In this document: positions 32,659 to 42,374 of the stretch, one piece after another
How the letters are laid out: each line of letters opens with the position of its first letter
How positions within the stretch are numbered: the stretch's first letter is position 1
NCBI GenBank assembly: GCA_903772945.1
Contig: CAICTM010000056.1
Location: 1-64,000 of the forward strand
Length of the DNA stretch: 64,000 nt
Source of the DNA: Seminavis robusta
Lineage: Eukaryota; Bacillariophyta; Bacillariophyceae; Naviculales; Naviculaceae
Direction of reading: 5' to 3'
Made by a program: the position numbers and the translations under genes
Notes under the pieces: model-generated
The model's input: the letters and a program-made list of their open reading frames with translations, nothing else
Database searches by the model: none
What the model was told of the DNA's origin: nothing

Positions 32659-35060
32659 TCATGGTGAGTTTGTCTTCGGGATGTGTATACCAGGATCCCA
32701 TGGGATGCCACGCCACCCAAGGAACCGCCGGAACTGTTGCGTCCAAAGCGAGGAGCTTCCACTGAAAAGAAAGGCCGGCCCTTCTGCCGTTGGACGACAG
32801 CTTGCTTTTGTTGATTGTTGAAGAGTCCTGTTGATTGTCCAAGTTGTCGTCCGCCCAATGATAGCGATGCTTTCCGCCACTGGGCAGAAACACGGGTCGG
32901 ACATGGTCAGGCGGCGGTGGCCCACATATTCTCCACGGACAGCACTCTTTTGGTCGGTGAATGTGACATGGGCGTGTAGGGTTCCACAGGACATGCACTC
33001 AGAAGATTGTTTCAGGTCCTTCAAAGCTATGACTTGTTGGGTTGCTCCATGGACGGTGGTGAAGGTGATATCGCCCAGACGTTGGCTTTGAGGATGGAGG
33101 AGCCCGAAGAAGGCGGCAATGACGAGGTCCTTTGTGTGCGCGTTGATGGTTCCTTCGAAACTGCCACGGTTGTCGTCTCTCTCTTCCGTGTTGTTGTTGA
33201 AGTTCAGACAAGGAGTGAGGCAGTGGTGGTCTGCATGAACCACAAATGGTTGTCGGGTCGGTAGGATATTGCCAAAGTCTGTCAAAGCTTTGACAACGGA
33301 CAACATTTCACGTTCAGCGGTTCTTGCCAGTGGCAGCTGGTTGTTGTTGTGGTGCGATGAAGAAGAGTGCTCAAAGGAGGACGTGCCAAACAGAATGCTT
33401 GCGTTGGCTGCGCCACCGAACGAAGCGCAAAGAGGAAACGCAGCAGCATTGTTCGCTTGGAAACCACCGTTTCCAGAGGGGGCTCCGCGACCAAAAGAAG
33501 AACTGGTGGTTGATTTGGAAGAAGCCTCGCCGTTGTTGGCTCTGACACGGTCAGAAGCGCCAAGAGAAGCCACGGCGTTGTTGGGGCGAGCCGCGAAAGG
33601 AAAACCAAAAGCATTGTTGTTGTGATTGTTTCCAAAGGACAAGGAAGCCATTTCACCGTTGGCGTCAAACAAGCTGTTGGATCCTAACAGTAAATTGCTC
33701 CATCCATGACCGGGACGATATGAAGGCGCTGGACATGCAAGGAAGATGGGCCCAAAGGAAGAGCTTTGCTGATAATGTTGATGGAGTTCCAACATGGCTT
33801 GATGATGATGATGATGATCACAAGCACCAATGGTGATCAGACGAAGGCCTCGCGTCTTGCAACTTCCCATCAAACACCAACAAGGGACGGCTTGGGATCC
33901 ATTCACAAGAGCAGCCAGGTTGTTGTTGCGCTCGTCATCTGCTTGAGTAGCCTGGGCGTCATTGGCTTCCAATCTTAAAAATTGTGGTTCCCACAGCTCA
34001 CTTTGCCAAATGGCACGGACTGTTGCGAGCGTGGCTGGATCAGATCGACCACGAATACGCACTCGGTCAACAAGGTTGTTGTTGTCATTGTTGGGGAAGT
34101 TTCCTGACAACCACAATGGCCGCGATAGCAAGAGAAGCAGCTCATGGTCGATGATGCGACGACGCCAAAAGACTCTTCCTGTATCTGCTGTATCGACGGA
34201 AACCCGACAAAGACACATCCGCTGTCAACACTCAAAGGATTCACTTCCTTGGACAAACATCTTCGTGCCGTTTCTCCTCAGTGATGTAGTTTTAGTTTTC
34301 TTGATCTATCCGCAATACCATGCAATGGCCAAATTTCGCGAGAAATGATTTTGTGGCGCTTCGTCGGAGACCATGGCACTTGGTACGGGCTCTACCGTAC
34401 CATGTGTCTAAGCCGCACACTTGCTCTATTGGATCTTTCGCCTTCCGTGAAGCAGCAGCAGAGCGGAACAACGACAACGATCGAGCAACATGGAAGCTGA
34501 CCATGGAGAAGATTTTCCCTCCGGTCGCAGCCGCTAGCTAGTTGAGACTCCCAATCCATAGTACTACGCTACTAGCTAGTAGCCAGCTACTCTGTTTGTT
34601 ATTGTTACTGCCGAGACGGCGACGACGAGCTTACGTACAAGCCGAAAAGGACCGCTTCGATCACCGCGACAATCCGAAAGGGACATCTTTGCTCCCATCT
34701 CTTGAGCCTCTTGCGGTGGAAAGATCTTCACAAGACAACTCAAGCCACTCGGCTCTTCTTGGGTTTGTTCACTCCACCATGCACGAGACATTCCTTCTTC
34801 AGATCGTAGCTGTGACGATGCAGTGAATCTTATCTCAAGGCAGCAAGCACGACCTCCAGAGGCAACAGTGGTGTCTGCGATCCAAATCTTAAAATGGAAC
34901 ACAACAACAACAAGCCACGTCCAAGGTGGTTCCTCAGCGATCGACGCTTTGGCTTCCGTTCTTCCAGTTGGCCACAATGGCTAAGATACTATAATGAAAA
35001 GTAGTACCATATCTCTTTGGTGTCCTCTTATTAGAAGGATCTTCACTCAATTGAAAGGAA
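32412..35060. repeat. Segmental duplication, copy A
   Basis: Copy A of a tandem pair. Shared blocks with copy B (35388-37745), in the same order, include TAATCGTTCTAG at the left edge (32412/35388), the ACTGTGGTTTGATC block, the FG-rich coding block, GAGACGGCGACGA, CATCTCTTGAGCCTC, CAGAGGCAACAGTGGTG (about 34858/37563) and GAAGGATCTT near the right edge. Offsets drift from ~2976 to ~2690 bp, so indels have accumulated. Confidence 0.85.
32659..34218 (-). CDS. FG/Asn-rich paralogue A, probably truncated
   Basis: Minus-strand frame of 519 residues from ATG 34218. The middle (SFGNNHNNNAFGFPFAARPN, LGAS, SSFGRGAPSGN) is clearly related to the neighbouring gene at 35623-36893. The N-terminal part (ATVRAIWQSELWEPQFLRLE) and a long part after the FG block are not shared. 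The frame ends at a TGA (32659-32661), but the same frame continues past it with AIELLRWYLIYGPERK, the conserved C-terminal block of paralogue B. So either this copy lost its tail to a stop or it is read differently. No fitting GT-AG intron around the stop was found. It may be decaying. Function unknown. Confidence 0.5.
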   Translation of the reverse strand: MCLCRVSVDTADTGRVFWRRRIIDHELLLLLSRPLWLSGNFPNNDNNNLVDRVRIRGRSDPATLATVRAIWQSELWEPQFLRLEANDAQATQADDERNNNLAALVNGSQAVPCWCLMGSCKTRGLRLITIGACDHHHHHQAMLELHQHYQQSSSFGPIFLACPAPSYRPGHGWSNLLLGSNSLFDANGEMASLSFGNNHNNNAFGFPFAARPNNAVASLGASDRVRANNGEASSKSTTSSSFGRGAPSGNGGFQANNAAAFPLCASFGGAANASILFGTSSFEHSSSSHHNNNQLPLARTAEREMLSVVKALTDFGNILPTRQPFVVHADHHCLTPCLNFNNNTEERDDNRGSFEGTINAHTKDLVIAAFFGLLHPQSQRLGDITFTTVHGATQQVIALKDLKQSSECMSCGTLHAHVTFTDQKSAVRGEYVGHRRLTMSDPCFCPVAESIAIIGRTTTWTINRTLQQSTKASCRPTAEGPAFLFSGSSSLWTQQFRRFLGWRGIPWDPGIHIPKTNSP

Positions 35061-35622
35061 GTCTGCTCCTCCAAAATCTGTGGCTCCTGTGTTGTCTTCT
35101 GAGCCTGAGTTCAGATAGATCTCCACTTTCCTCGACTACCCTTGTGGCTGGTACGGTACGACCAAGATCTCCAACCCAACCATCTTTTTCTTCCTCGGTT
35201 GCCGTGGAGCCACGGTCGCAATTCACAACAATTCTACGGTATGTCAAACAAACCGAACGACAACCAACCAGCCACATGCACGATCTTCTCCAAAATCTCT
35301 GAGCTGACAGACGATAGAGCTCTGCACTTTTCCCATCTCTGCACTTCTCCCATCTTCCCTGAGTTGAAAGGAGATTCAAGGACGGTATAATCGTTCTAGT
35401 CCTAGGTACACTGGAAGCTAGCTAGTAGGTTATGGTACCAAGGCTTGCTGTGGTTTGATCCGAAGCTAAAGTTTATAGTATTATTACTGACAAAGGGAAT
35501 CGAATCGAACGATGTTGTCCACTCCTCCTGTCCGAATGATTGAATCGAATCCAACGAAATCCAAAATAAACCAACAACAACAACTCCCACACCGTCACGA
35601 CCCTGTATAATTCCTTCCGAAA
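34219..35622. other. Intergenic within the duplicated block
   Basis: 1.4 kb. It holds the non-coding right part of duplication copy A, then a ~330-bp unshared stretch (about 35060-35388), then the left edge of copy B. Short frames on both strands lack motifs and are not conserved as frames between the copies. Confidence 0.55.
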
Positions 35623-37745
35623 TCAGATTACATAGCCTTGATACATGGATGCGTTCCATCCCCAACTTGTTGCGTAGTCTCGAGGCGGAGGATACATATT
35701 TGTAGGTTCCAAACGTTCATTGGGGTTAGCTGGTAGAAAGCCAAGGCGCTTTCGCTCCGGTCCGTAAACCAAATACCACCGAATCAATTCAATGGCCTGC
35801 AACTTCTTGGTCTTCCCCACAATGATGGGATGGGCACTGTTCCCGTCGCGAGTGTGAGTCACGAAAGATGCATGCTGCGCAAACTCTTTGGTCTTGAGCT
35901 CCCGGAGTATTGCCCACAAATCAACACATGAAAGATTGCCCAAGCCGTCCACCCAGCGGTCTTGGACGCGCTTGATACCGTAATGGGCGCGAATGTCGGC
36001 GATGTCTAAATGTTTGAACGACAAACGGCGGTTTCCAGACGGGGCTCCACGACGAAAAGAACTGGCTGAGTTAGATGGAGCTCCACCGTTGGCTCCGCCG
36101 CCGACAGAAGCACCAAGAGGAGCCGTAGCGTTGTTGGGGTTTGGGTGAGCCACGAAAGGAAAACCGCTGGGTCCAAAGGTGGATCCGACTCCAAAAGAGA
36201 AGTTGTTGTTGTGGTGTCCAAAGGAAGCCATTCCACTGTTGGCGTTTTGAGACGCGAAAAAGTTGGCCCCTTGAGAAGAGCTCTTTCGGTGTCCGACACG
36301 AGGCTTGTCGAGAGTAGTAGATGAAGAACGGTATTCAATGCTTGCGCTGCGACGATGGCTTCGGCGTTCTTGCTTGCATAGTTCCTCCTTGCGTGTTTCC
36401 TCCTTCATCTCCATTGCCATGTCAATGACGTCGGCACGCGATGCAGGTTTCTGGGTGGACTTGAGGTCTTTTTGTAGCTCGATATCGCGATCGCGCTTCA
36501 CAAATCCGATGAAACGTTGAAGTTTTGCAATCCCATCGTCACCCCAGGTGGTGTTCAAAAGCCACTTGATATCTTGATAGTCCTCTTCGACTTCGTCCTC
36601 CTCCTGTTCTCTTTCGAGCTCCAACGTGCGTAGGCGATCATCGATGTCCGGGAACGGAATGACGGTGGCTTGAAGTTGTTCAAGCGTTCCAAAGCTCATT
36701 TCAGATGCCATTTGCATGGCCAGCAGCTTCATGGGGTCGCCGTCGGCATTGTTGCCGTCGTCATTGTTCTTCTTGTTGAATTGTCCTACGAGCAATGAGC
36801 CACAGGTCAGGCATTGTCAGGGTACGAAAGGTCTTTTGCATTTGGCACAACGACAGCGGACAAACAAATTCACTTACGAGCGCTTCCAATCATCTTCTTG
36901 TCTCCGTCGTGGCGGTTTGTTTTGTGCTCGGTGCTCGGAGGAAAGTGGTCGGTCTGAGCGGCTTTAGCAGTCAGTACTATTGGCCCTGCGAACGCATTTT
37001 AAGTCGCACACTTGCTGTTTGGACCAAAGGAAACACAAACGATTTTTAGTTGTTTCTCGAAGTGTTTTGTTCAATTTGCCGCCTAAATCGGATATTTTAG
37101 AAAATGATTCCAGAGGAAGCTTTTGAATGCCACGAGCAAAAAGTTTGACGACGGAGACGCTCCTTAATCCTCTTGCACCGCGCCCGCTACTACTAGTAGC
37201 TACTACTAGTAGCTAGCCGCTAGCTAGCTAGATGGCTTCTCTTAATGCTACTGTTGTACGAATGTACTACCGAGACGGCGACGAAGAGCAGCAGCGTCTG
37301 TCTCTCAGTGCACCTCCGTTCGAGACAATCCACAATCGAAAAGGGAGACGAGAATTCAATCGACGGCGCTCCAGCTCTTTGCTTCCATCTCTTGAGCCTC
37401 CTGGGGTGGAATGATCTTCACCTACCGTACTTGAAAGGAAGCCTCCTAATTCTGTTGGAAACACGCTACAATTCAGGCGACTCTTCTGGGTTTGTCGTAG
37501 CTTTGACGATGCAGTGAATCAAATTTTTCCTGGTAGCTCCTCAGCAAAGGCAGCAGCGTCTCCAGAGGCAACAGTGGTGTCTGCAGTCCATATTCAAATA
37601 CTGGAAAGACAACAACAACAACCAACGTCAAAGTTGGTTCCTCAGCGACTCTAGACTACTTGGCCACAATCATACTACATACGATGACAAGTACCATCTC
37701 CCTTTCGTCTCCTTTGGAAGGATCTTGTGTGGAAGGAAGACATTC
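35388..37745. repeat. Segmental duplication, copy B
   Basis: Second copy of the tandem segment described for 32412-35060, in the same orientation. It carries the better preserved gene. Its non-coding right part (about 37190-37745) matches about 34560-35060 in copy A block by block. Confidence 0.85.
35623..36893 (-). CDS. FG/Asn-rich protein, paralogue B
   Basis: Two exons: 36893-36878 (ATG and five codons) and 36785-35623, with a 92-bp GTAAGT...TAG intron and a C|GA join; 392 residues. Residues ~1-140 are acidic/charged with helical character (ELEREQEEDEVEEDYQDIKWLLN). A basic Ser-rich stretch follows (RRSHRRSASIEYRSSS), then an SFG/FGxSGFPF, Asn-rich block resembling nucleoporin FG sequence. 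The C-terminal third looks globular: ADIRAHYGIKRVQDRW, LGNLSCVDLWAILRELK, then AIELIRWYLVYGPERKRLG and a Pro/Tyr-rich tail. I do not recognise the family. FG-type repeats are only suggestive of a nuclear-pore link. Confidence 0.75.
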
Positions 37746-38601
37746 TCTCGATTCATTCATGCATTCATTCAGCATAGTGTGCGAAGTCTCACAGCAGCTG
37801 CTTCCTGTGGCCTTTCGTGCTCTTGAGCTCTTGAGACAACAATACAGTAGAGCAGCAAGAAGCAAGGTGGCTTCGTGGCTGCAGAGAATAACAATTAATC
37901 TTCAGTTAGAAAAAACACTCTCAAATGCCAGATTCACCTCGGACGTGTTGATAGATTTGCAGCTCTTACAGACTAGAGTCGTAAGGTACGGGGCCACAGG
38001 TTGTCTTACGATTGGTATTGCCAGCGACACAGGCATGTCACCTCATCCAGTCCGGGCACCACCATTGGTTGCACCTGGCACTGCACCTCCGGTACCATCA
38101 AAGATCTTACTAGATAAACTGCGGTGAATCGTAAGACCCTCATGTACTGGTAGGAACAACTACTAGTACTCAATAGTTTTACCATGTCATTGCGGGCCGG
38201 ATGCTATGAGGTGGAATGGCTAATCAGTGATCGATTGTCGCTGGAGCCCGTCACAGGTTTGCAATGTTGTCTGTTGGGGATCGCGGATCACAGTGGTTCG
38301 GTCATTGCTCTCTCAACCATGATTGGCTGGCGTTTCGAGAGTCTTTAATGAGGACTGATTACTTATATGCCAAGACTTGCCAATGAGATGCCACGAGAGA
38401 CAGGTCCCGTCCCCATAGCAATCGCTACTGTACGATACACGCGCAACGAAGTGTCTTGGTTAGGTCGCTCGGAACCAGAGTTGGTTTGCCGTCGACGCTT
38501 TTGCTCTGGCTGTTGTATGAAGCTCACAAAATCAACTGGCGCAAACACAAACAGCACTTGCAAAGAACATCATCTCAACAACACTTTTCACAACCGTCAC
38601 C
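36894..38601. other. Intergenic
   Basis: 1.7 kb. The part to about 37745 belongs to duplication copy B. A 155-codon frame at 37660-38127 starts inside the non-coding duplicated block and has no motif, so I do not call it. A CTAGTAGCTACTACTAGTAGCTAG palindromic run lies near 37190-37230. Confidence 0.5.
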
Positions 38602-38943
38602 ATGTTCAACCAACCCGAAGAAACATTCGAAGATTTGAACTCTTCCATTGCCAGCCTTGACCTCAACGATCTTCCTAAGCCGGCGGAGGCAGAGAGGAAG
38701 CTCTCTGGAATTCGACGAGGTGTCTTTGTCGCGTACGGCATGAAATCCCTGAATTTTTTTGTGGATGTCAATGAAAGTCTCGCGGAAGTCCAGAGAACTG
38801 TGGAGGCAAGGACTGGAATCCCCATGGACAACCAAGTTCTCGAATGGGAAAACACTGGTGTTTTGATTGATGGCAACAAGTCCTTGCGCGACTACGGGAT
38901 GATGTCAGGAGGGTTCTGCGCGTTGTCCTCCAAGGATGCCTAG
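38602..38943 (+). CDS. Small ubiquitin-fold protein
   Basis: Intronless, 113 residues; the start is CACCATG, a good context. After an acidic N-terminal tail (residues 1-38, FEDLNSSIASLDLNDLPKP), residues ~40-108 follow the ubiquitin plan: beta1-beta2 VFVAYGMKSLNFFVDV, helix LAEVQRTVEARTGIP, then NQVLEWENTGVLIDGNKSLRDYGM and a last strand FCALSS. The residues after the helix (GIPMDNQVLEW) parallel ubiquitin's GIPPDQQRLIF. There is no C-terminal Gly-Gly, so it is more likely an adaptor or an integral Ubl than a modifier. The identity to ubiquitin is low and the call rests on the pattern. Confidence 0.68.
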   Translation: MFNQPEETFEDLNSSIASLDLNDLPKPAEAERKLSGIRRGVFVAYGMKSLNFFVDVNESLAEVQRTVEARTGIPMDNQVLEWENTGVLIDGNKSLRDYGMMSGGFCALSSKDA

Positions 38944-39781
38944 ACAGGTTCTTCCAGCCGGCTGAAGGTTTCGGTATGCTGACCAAAAGCCAATGTACAC
39001 GAGTGTGCGAAGCTCTGCTCAGCTCGCACAAGAAAGCTACCTGTTCAATCATTGTCTGGACAAGCTGTCCACCACTAGTGAATGCAAAGCAAGCAATAGA
39101 TACATAAAAAGATACTAATGGGAACGTGATTCATACCTTGCGCAGCCTTTAGAGGAAGAAGCATCGAACTACGACTAGTAGTAGCTAGCTAGTACCGTAG
39201 TGCATCAAATGGTGCGCGGCCTTTAGACTAGGCGAGAAGCAACATCGCACTGCATGTAGCGCTTCTCAGTAGAAATGTGATGTCATACCTTGCGCAGCCT
39301 TTAGGAGGAAGAAGCATCGAGCTACTACTAGTAGCTAGCTAGTAGCGCATCAAACGGTGCGCGGCTTTTAGACTACTAGTAGGCGAGAACATCGAACTGC
39401 ATGTAGCGCTTCTCAGTAGAAAAAGCATGCCGGGGTATCATCTGTAGTCATCCTTTCGAAAGCGTATTACTGGCATCTGTCACAAGCCCCGAAGGCCGAG
39501 CGGAAAGCTGATCGAGCGGAAAGCAAAGAGGAACTCTCAGTTCCGGGCAGCTTCTTGCCAGGACGGAGCCAAAAAGAACATCTGCCGACTTGACCCAAAA
39601 CAGAAGCCTCCCTTCGCTAGCTAGTAGTGGACATCTACGAGAGGAATGAACTGTCTGTAGGAGCAAGACTGGACATGCCACATCTTTGATAATACGGCAT
39701 TCCTTCAACACTAGTCTTTTAGACGAACTATCCTAAACATCATTATAAAACCATTCCAAGTCAACCTAATATTTGCTCAAC
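38944..39781. other. Intergenic with tandem repeat
   Basis: 838 bp. The ~150-bp tandem repeat (39127-39422) is here. Nothing coding is supported. The last ~70 bp are the 3' flank of the TM9SF gene. Confidence 0.55.
39127..39422. repeat. Tandem repeat, two ~148-bp units
   Basis: Copy 1 (about 39127-39274) and copy 2 (about 39277-39422) share TCATACCTTGCGCAGCCTTT, then GGAAGAAGCATCGA, CTAGCTAGTA, GGTGCGCGGC, and TGCATGTAGCGCTTCTCAGT in the same order. They differ by point changes and short indels around the CTAGTAGCTAG core. No open frame is conserved between them. Confidence 0.85.
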
Positions 39782-41821
39782 CTAATCAATCTTGATGGAA
39801 GCAAAGATGACCTTGTTGAACCAGAGGGAACAAGCAACACCAACAAAGCCCATCATGCAGAACATTCCCAAGCAGACCAAACCAGTGTATCCAAAGTACA
39901 AGAAATAAGTGGCCATGGTGTTTGCTTGGAGTTGTTGGAAATAAACCATTGAGTACAAAAAGACCCAAATGGCAGTCGATCCAGCATTGCCAAAGGCTCT
40001 CCACCACCAGTGATAATTCTCAGAACAAAGCTGGAAATAGGTGAAAAGGACAGTAATTTCAGCACAAGTCACCAGCAAGATGAAAAAGACCATGAGAAGG
40101 AATCCAAAGACATAGTAGTAGTATTCTTGCCACACTGAAGCAAGAATGTAGTACAGCTCAACAAAGCAGGATCCAAAGGGTAGAATGCCTCCAACAAACA
40201 AAGTAAAGGGGAGTCCCATGAACCATGGCTGATCTGGGATCTGACGGGGAATGGATGAAGTGTTGACAGGGAACTCAATGGCATCCCGCTTGTATCCAAA
40301 GTAGGCTCCCACAAAGACCAAAGGTGTACTGATTCCAAACCAAAGAACAATGAGCACCAAGAGTGTAGTAAAGGGAACTCGGTCAGTGCTGTCCTGGGAC
40401 CATGCCAAAATGTTCAAGAAAATGAAAGAGGCAAATAGAACACCTGGAAAGAAAACAGCTGTCATGGTAGTAGCTTGTTGCCAGGCCTTTCCTTTGAAAG
40501 TCTTGTAAAGACAGGCTGTGACAAATCCATTGACTCCTCCCATCAAGACAAAAATGATCATTTCTGCCATGAGCAACGTGCCTCGTCGAGCTGGGTTCAG
40601 CAATCCCAGAGCGGCAAAAATGACAGTGAAAAAGACCATGAGCAATATTTGAGCACCAGTACCACATCCCACTGACAAAAGCATGGGGTAGGTTGAAGGC
40701 GGACGAAAGACATCCGCATGGACCAGCTTCCACCCGAATTCTTCCAGGTCTTCTGCCTTTTCTTCATCGGTAGCCAATTTGTTGTATCGGGCAAAATCAC
40801 GGCGCAGATTACGAACCAAAATAGCAGCAATCATGGCACTCAAGACAAAGACAATAACCATCGAGTTGAAAATAGAAACCCAATGGACTTTGGCTGGGAT
40901 GGCACCGTTCATATTCAAGTAGACATCCCAACGAGAAGCCCAGGTTGTTGTGGGGTCTTCCGTCCAAGTAACATCATACGTAAACAGGGCCTTTCCAGAA
41001 GCAGGTTGAGGTTCTCGTCCAGTTTCCACCACCATGTTGTAGGTGGTATGAAGTCGCTCACTGTACGGAATGGATGAATCGCAGGAAGCAATTGGGTTGG
41101 CGATTTTTGCGACCAGTGGAAGAAGATGGTCCGGTCCAGTGGCAAGCGATTCCGAGTCGTCCTCGGTTTCCGTCGCATCATAGTCGTGTTTAATGGAAAA
41201 GGGCTCGACCATAAATTTGACAATCCGGTATTCTGGAATGGAATTCTCCCCTACCGGCAAATCAGTGGCTTTGTGGTAGAATAGCTCAATGTTGACGTGA
41301 TTGTGAATGTAGGCTTTTTTGTTATCATCCGCAACAAAACCCACTGGGAACCCTTGCCAATACCGGGTGGTGACAACTTCGTCATTTTCAATCTTTGAGG
41401 CAGCAGACAAGTTGTCGACGATCCAGTTGTTGTGATAATTCTTGCGAATGACCTTGACCATCTTGTTGGAGTTCAAGTGTGGCTGTTCCCCCCGGCCAAG
41501 ATTTGCCACACAGACTTGCTCACAAAACATGTCTTGTTTCATTTTGAGGAGGTAGGGAGAGGACTCGATGCGATCTCCCTCCAGAAACTCGCCCAGGTTT
41601 TCATTATCCATCTTGACTCCATCCTTGGGCTGACAAAAAGGAAATTTGTAGTAGTCCAAAGGAAATTGAGTCTGTGTCGAAGTCATCTTGTTCACTTTCA
41701 GCTTGATTTCGTCTCCTTCTTGGAATGAGTGGATGTTCACACCGGGTAGATAGTACGCCATGATGGGCCGACCCAACAGGGCCAGCGCCAAAAGGCCCGA
41801 GGACCCCAAGCACTTCTTCAT
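39782..41821 (-). CDS. TM9 superfamily (nonaspanin/EMP70) protein
   Basis: Single exon, 679 residues. A signal peptide (MKKCLGSSGLLALALLGRPIMAYYLPG) begins the luminal domain: YYLPGVNIHSFQEGD, then the PLDYYKFPFCQP block, then WQGFPVGF. Nine or so membrane helices follow from about residue 300, with DEEKAEDLEEFGWKLVHADVFRPP in the first cytosolic loop, both hallmarks of the family. The C-terminus FASIKID ends in the K-x-D form that binds COPI and keeps TM9SF proteins in the Golgi. Known members sort membrane proteins with Gly-rich transmembrane domains and act in adhesion. It is full length. Nothing abnormal is seen. Confidence 0.96.
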   Translation of the reverse strand: MKKCLGSSGLLALALLGRPIMAYYLPGVNIHSFQEGDEIKLKVNKMTSTQTQFPLDYYKFPFCQPKDGVKMDNENLGEFLEGDRIESSPYLLKMKQDMFCEQVCVANLGRGEQPHLNSNKMVKVIRKNYHNNWIVDNLSAASKIENDEVVTTRYWQGFPVGFVADDNKKAYIHNHVNIELFYHKATDLPVGENSIPEYRIVKFMVEPFSIKHDYDATETEDDSESLATGPDHLLPLVAKIANPIASCDSSIPYSERLHTTYNMVVETGREPQPASGKALFTYDVTWTEDPTTTWASRWDVYLNMNGAIPAKVHWVSIFNSMVIVFVLSAMIAAILVRNLRRDFARYNKLATDEEKAEDLEEFGWKLVHADVFRPPSTYPMLLSVGCGTGAQILLMVFFTVIFAALGLLNPARRGTLLMAEMIIFVLMGGVNGFVTACLYKTFKGKAWQQATTMTAVFFPGVLFASFIFLNILAWSQDSTDRVPFTTLLVLIVLWFGISTPLVFVGAYFGYKRDAIEFPVNTSSIPRQIPDQPWFMGLPFTLFVGGILPFGSCFVELYYILASVWQEYYYYVFGFLLMVFFILLVTCAEITVLFTYFQLCSENYHWWWRAFGNAGSTAIWVFLYSMVYFQQLQANTMATYFLYFGYTGLVCLGMFCMMGFVGVACSLWFNKVIFASIKID

Positions 41822-42374
41822 CGTGAAAATGAAACGCCAAAAGAACTACACGTGCAGCTGCAGCAGAAGCTAATAGTCGTCGTTCGTTCAATCCTATAAC
41901 AAAGCTCCACCCAGACAAAGCAGTTAGTTTCTCTAGCTAGCCGAGATGGTTTTGATGATGCTGTTGTTGCAATGCCGATTCGTTGCGCGGTCTTCGGTCT
42001 CCCTCTTTTGCTTTCTTGGCCAGATGGTTCCGTCCCGTTTTTTGCCGCGAAGAGCGAAGACACGAACGGAAGAGAAGCAATGACTTGCGCGGCATCGTGG
42101 ACCGTGGAAATTTCAGCCAGCAAAGTGGGGAAGATGTCATCGACACCATTGAACTCTACGGGTACCGTCTCATGTAGTAAAAACACATCATGTTTCCTCC
42201 GTTCCAAAACGTACTACTGTACGTATGCTCAGTGAGGGGGTTTAGAGAAGGGAGCTTATCTATGGAAGCCAGTGAGGGCCAGGCTTAAACGCAACGAATG
42301 CAACAATAACCAAGACAAACTCCTTGTCTATAGTATAGGACCTTCCATTATAATGGTCTACATTGGCTGGCTAA
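41822..42374. other. Intergenic
   Basis: 553 bp: promoter of the TM9SF gene and 3' flank of the HA-repeat gene, both on the minus strand. No further gene is supported. Confidence 0.5.

Noticed and set aside
37660-38127. 155-codon frame
   Set aside because: Its start lies in the non-coding part of duplication copy B, and the equivalent in copy A is not open in the same way.
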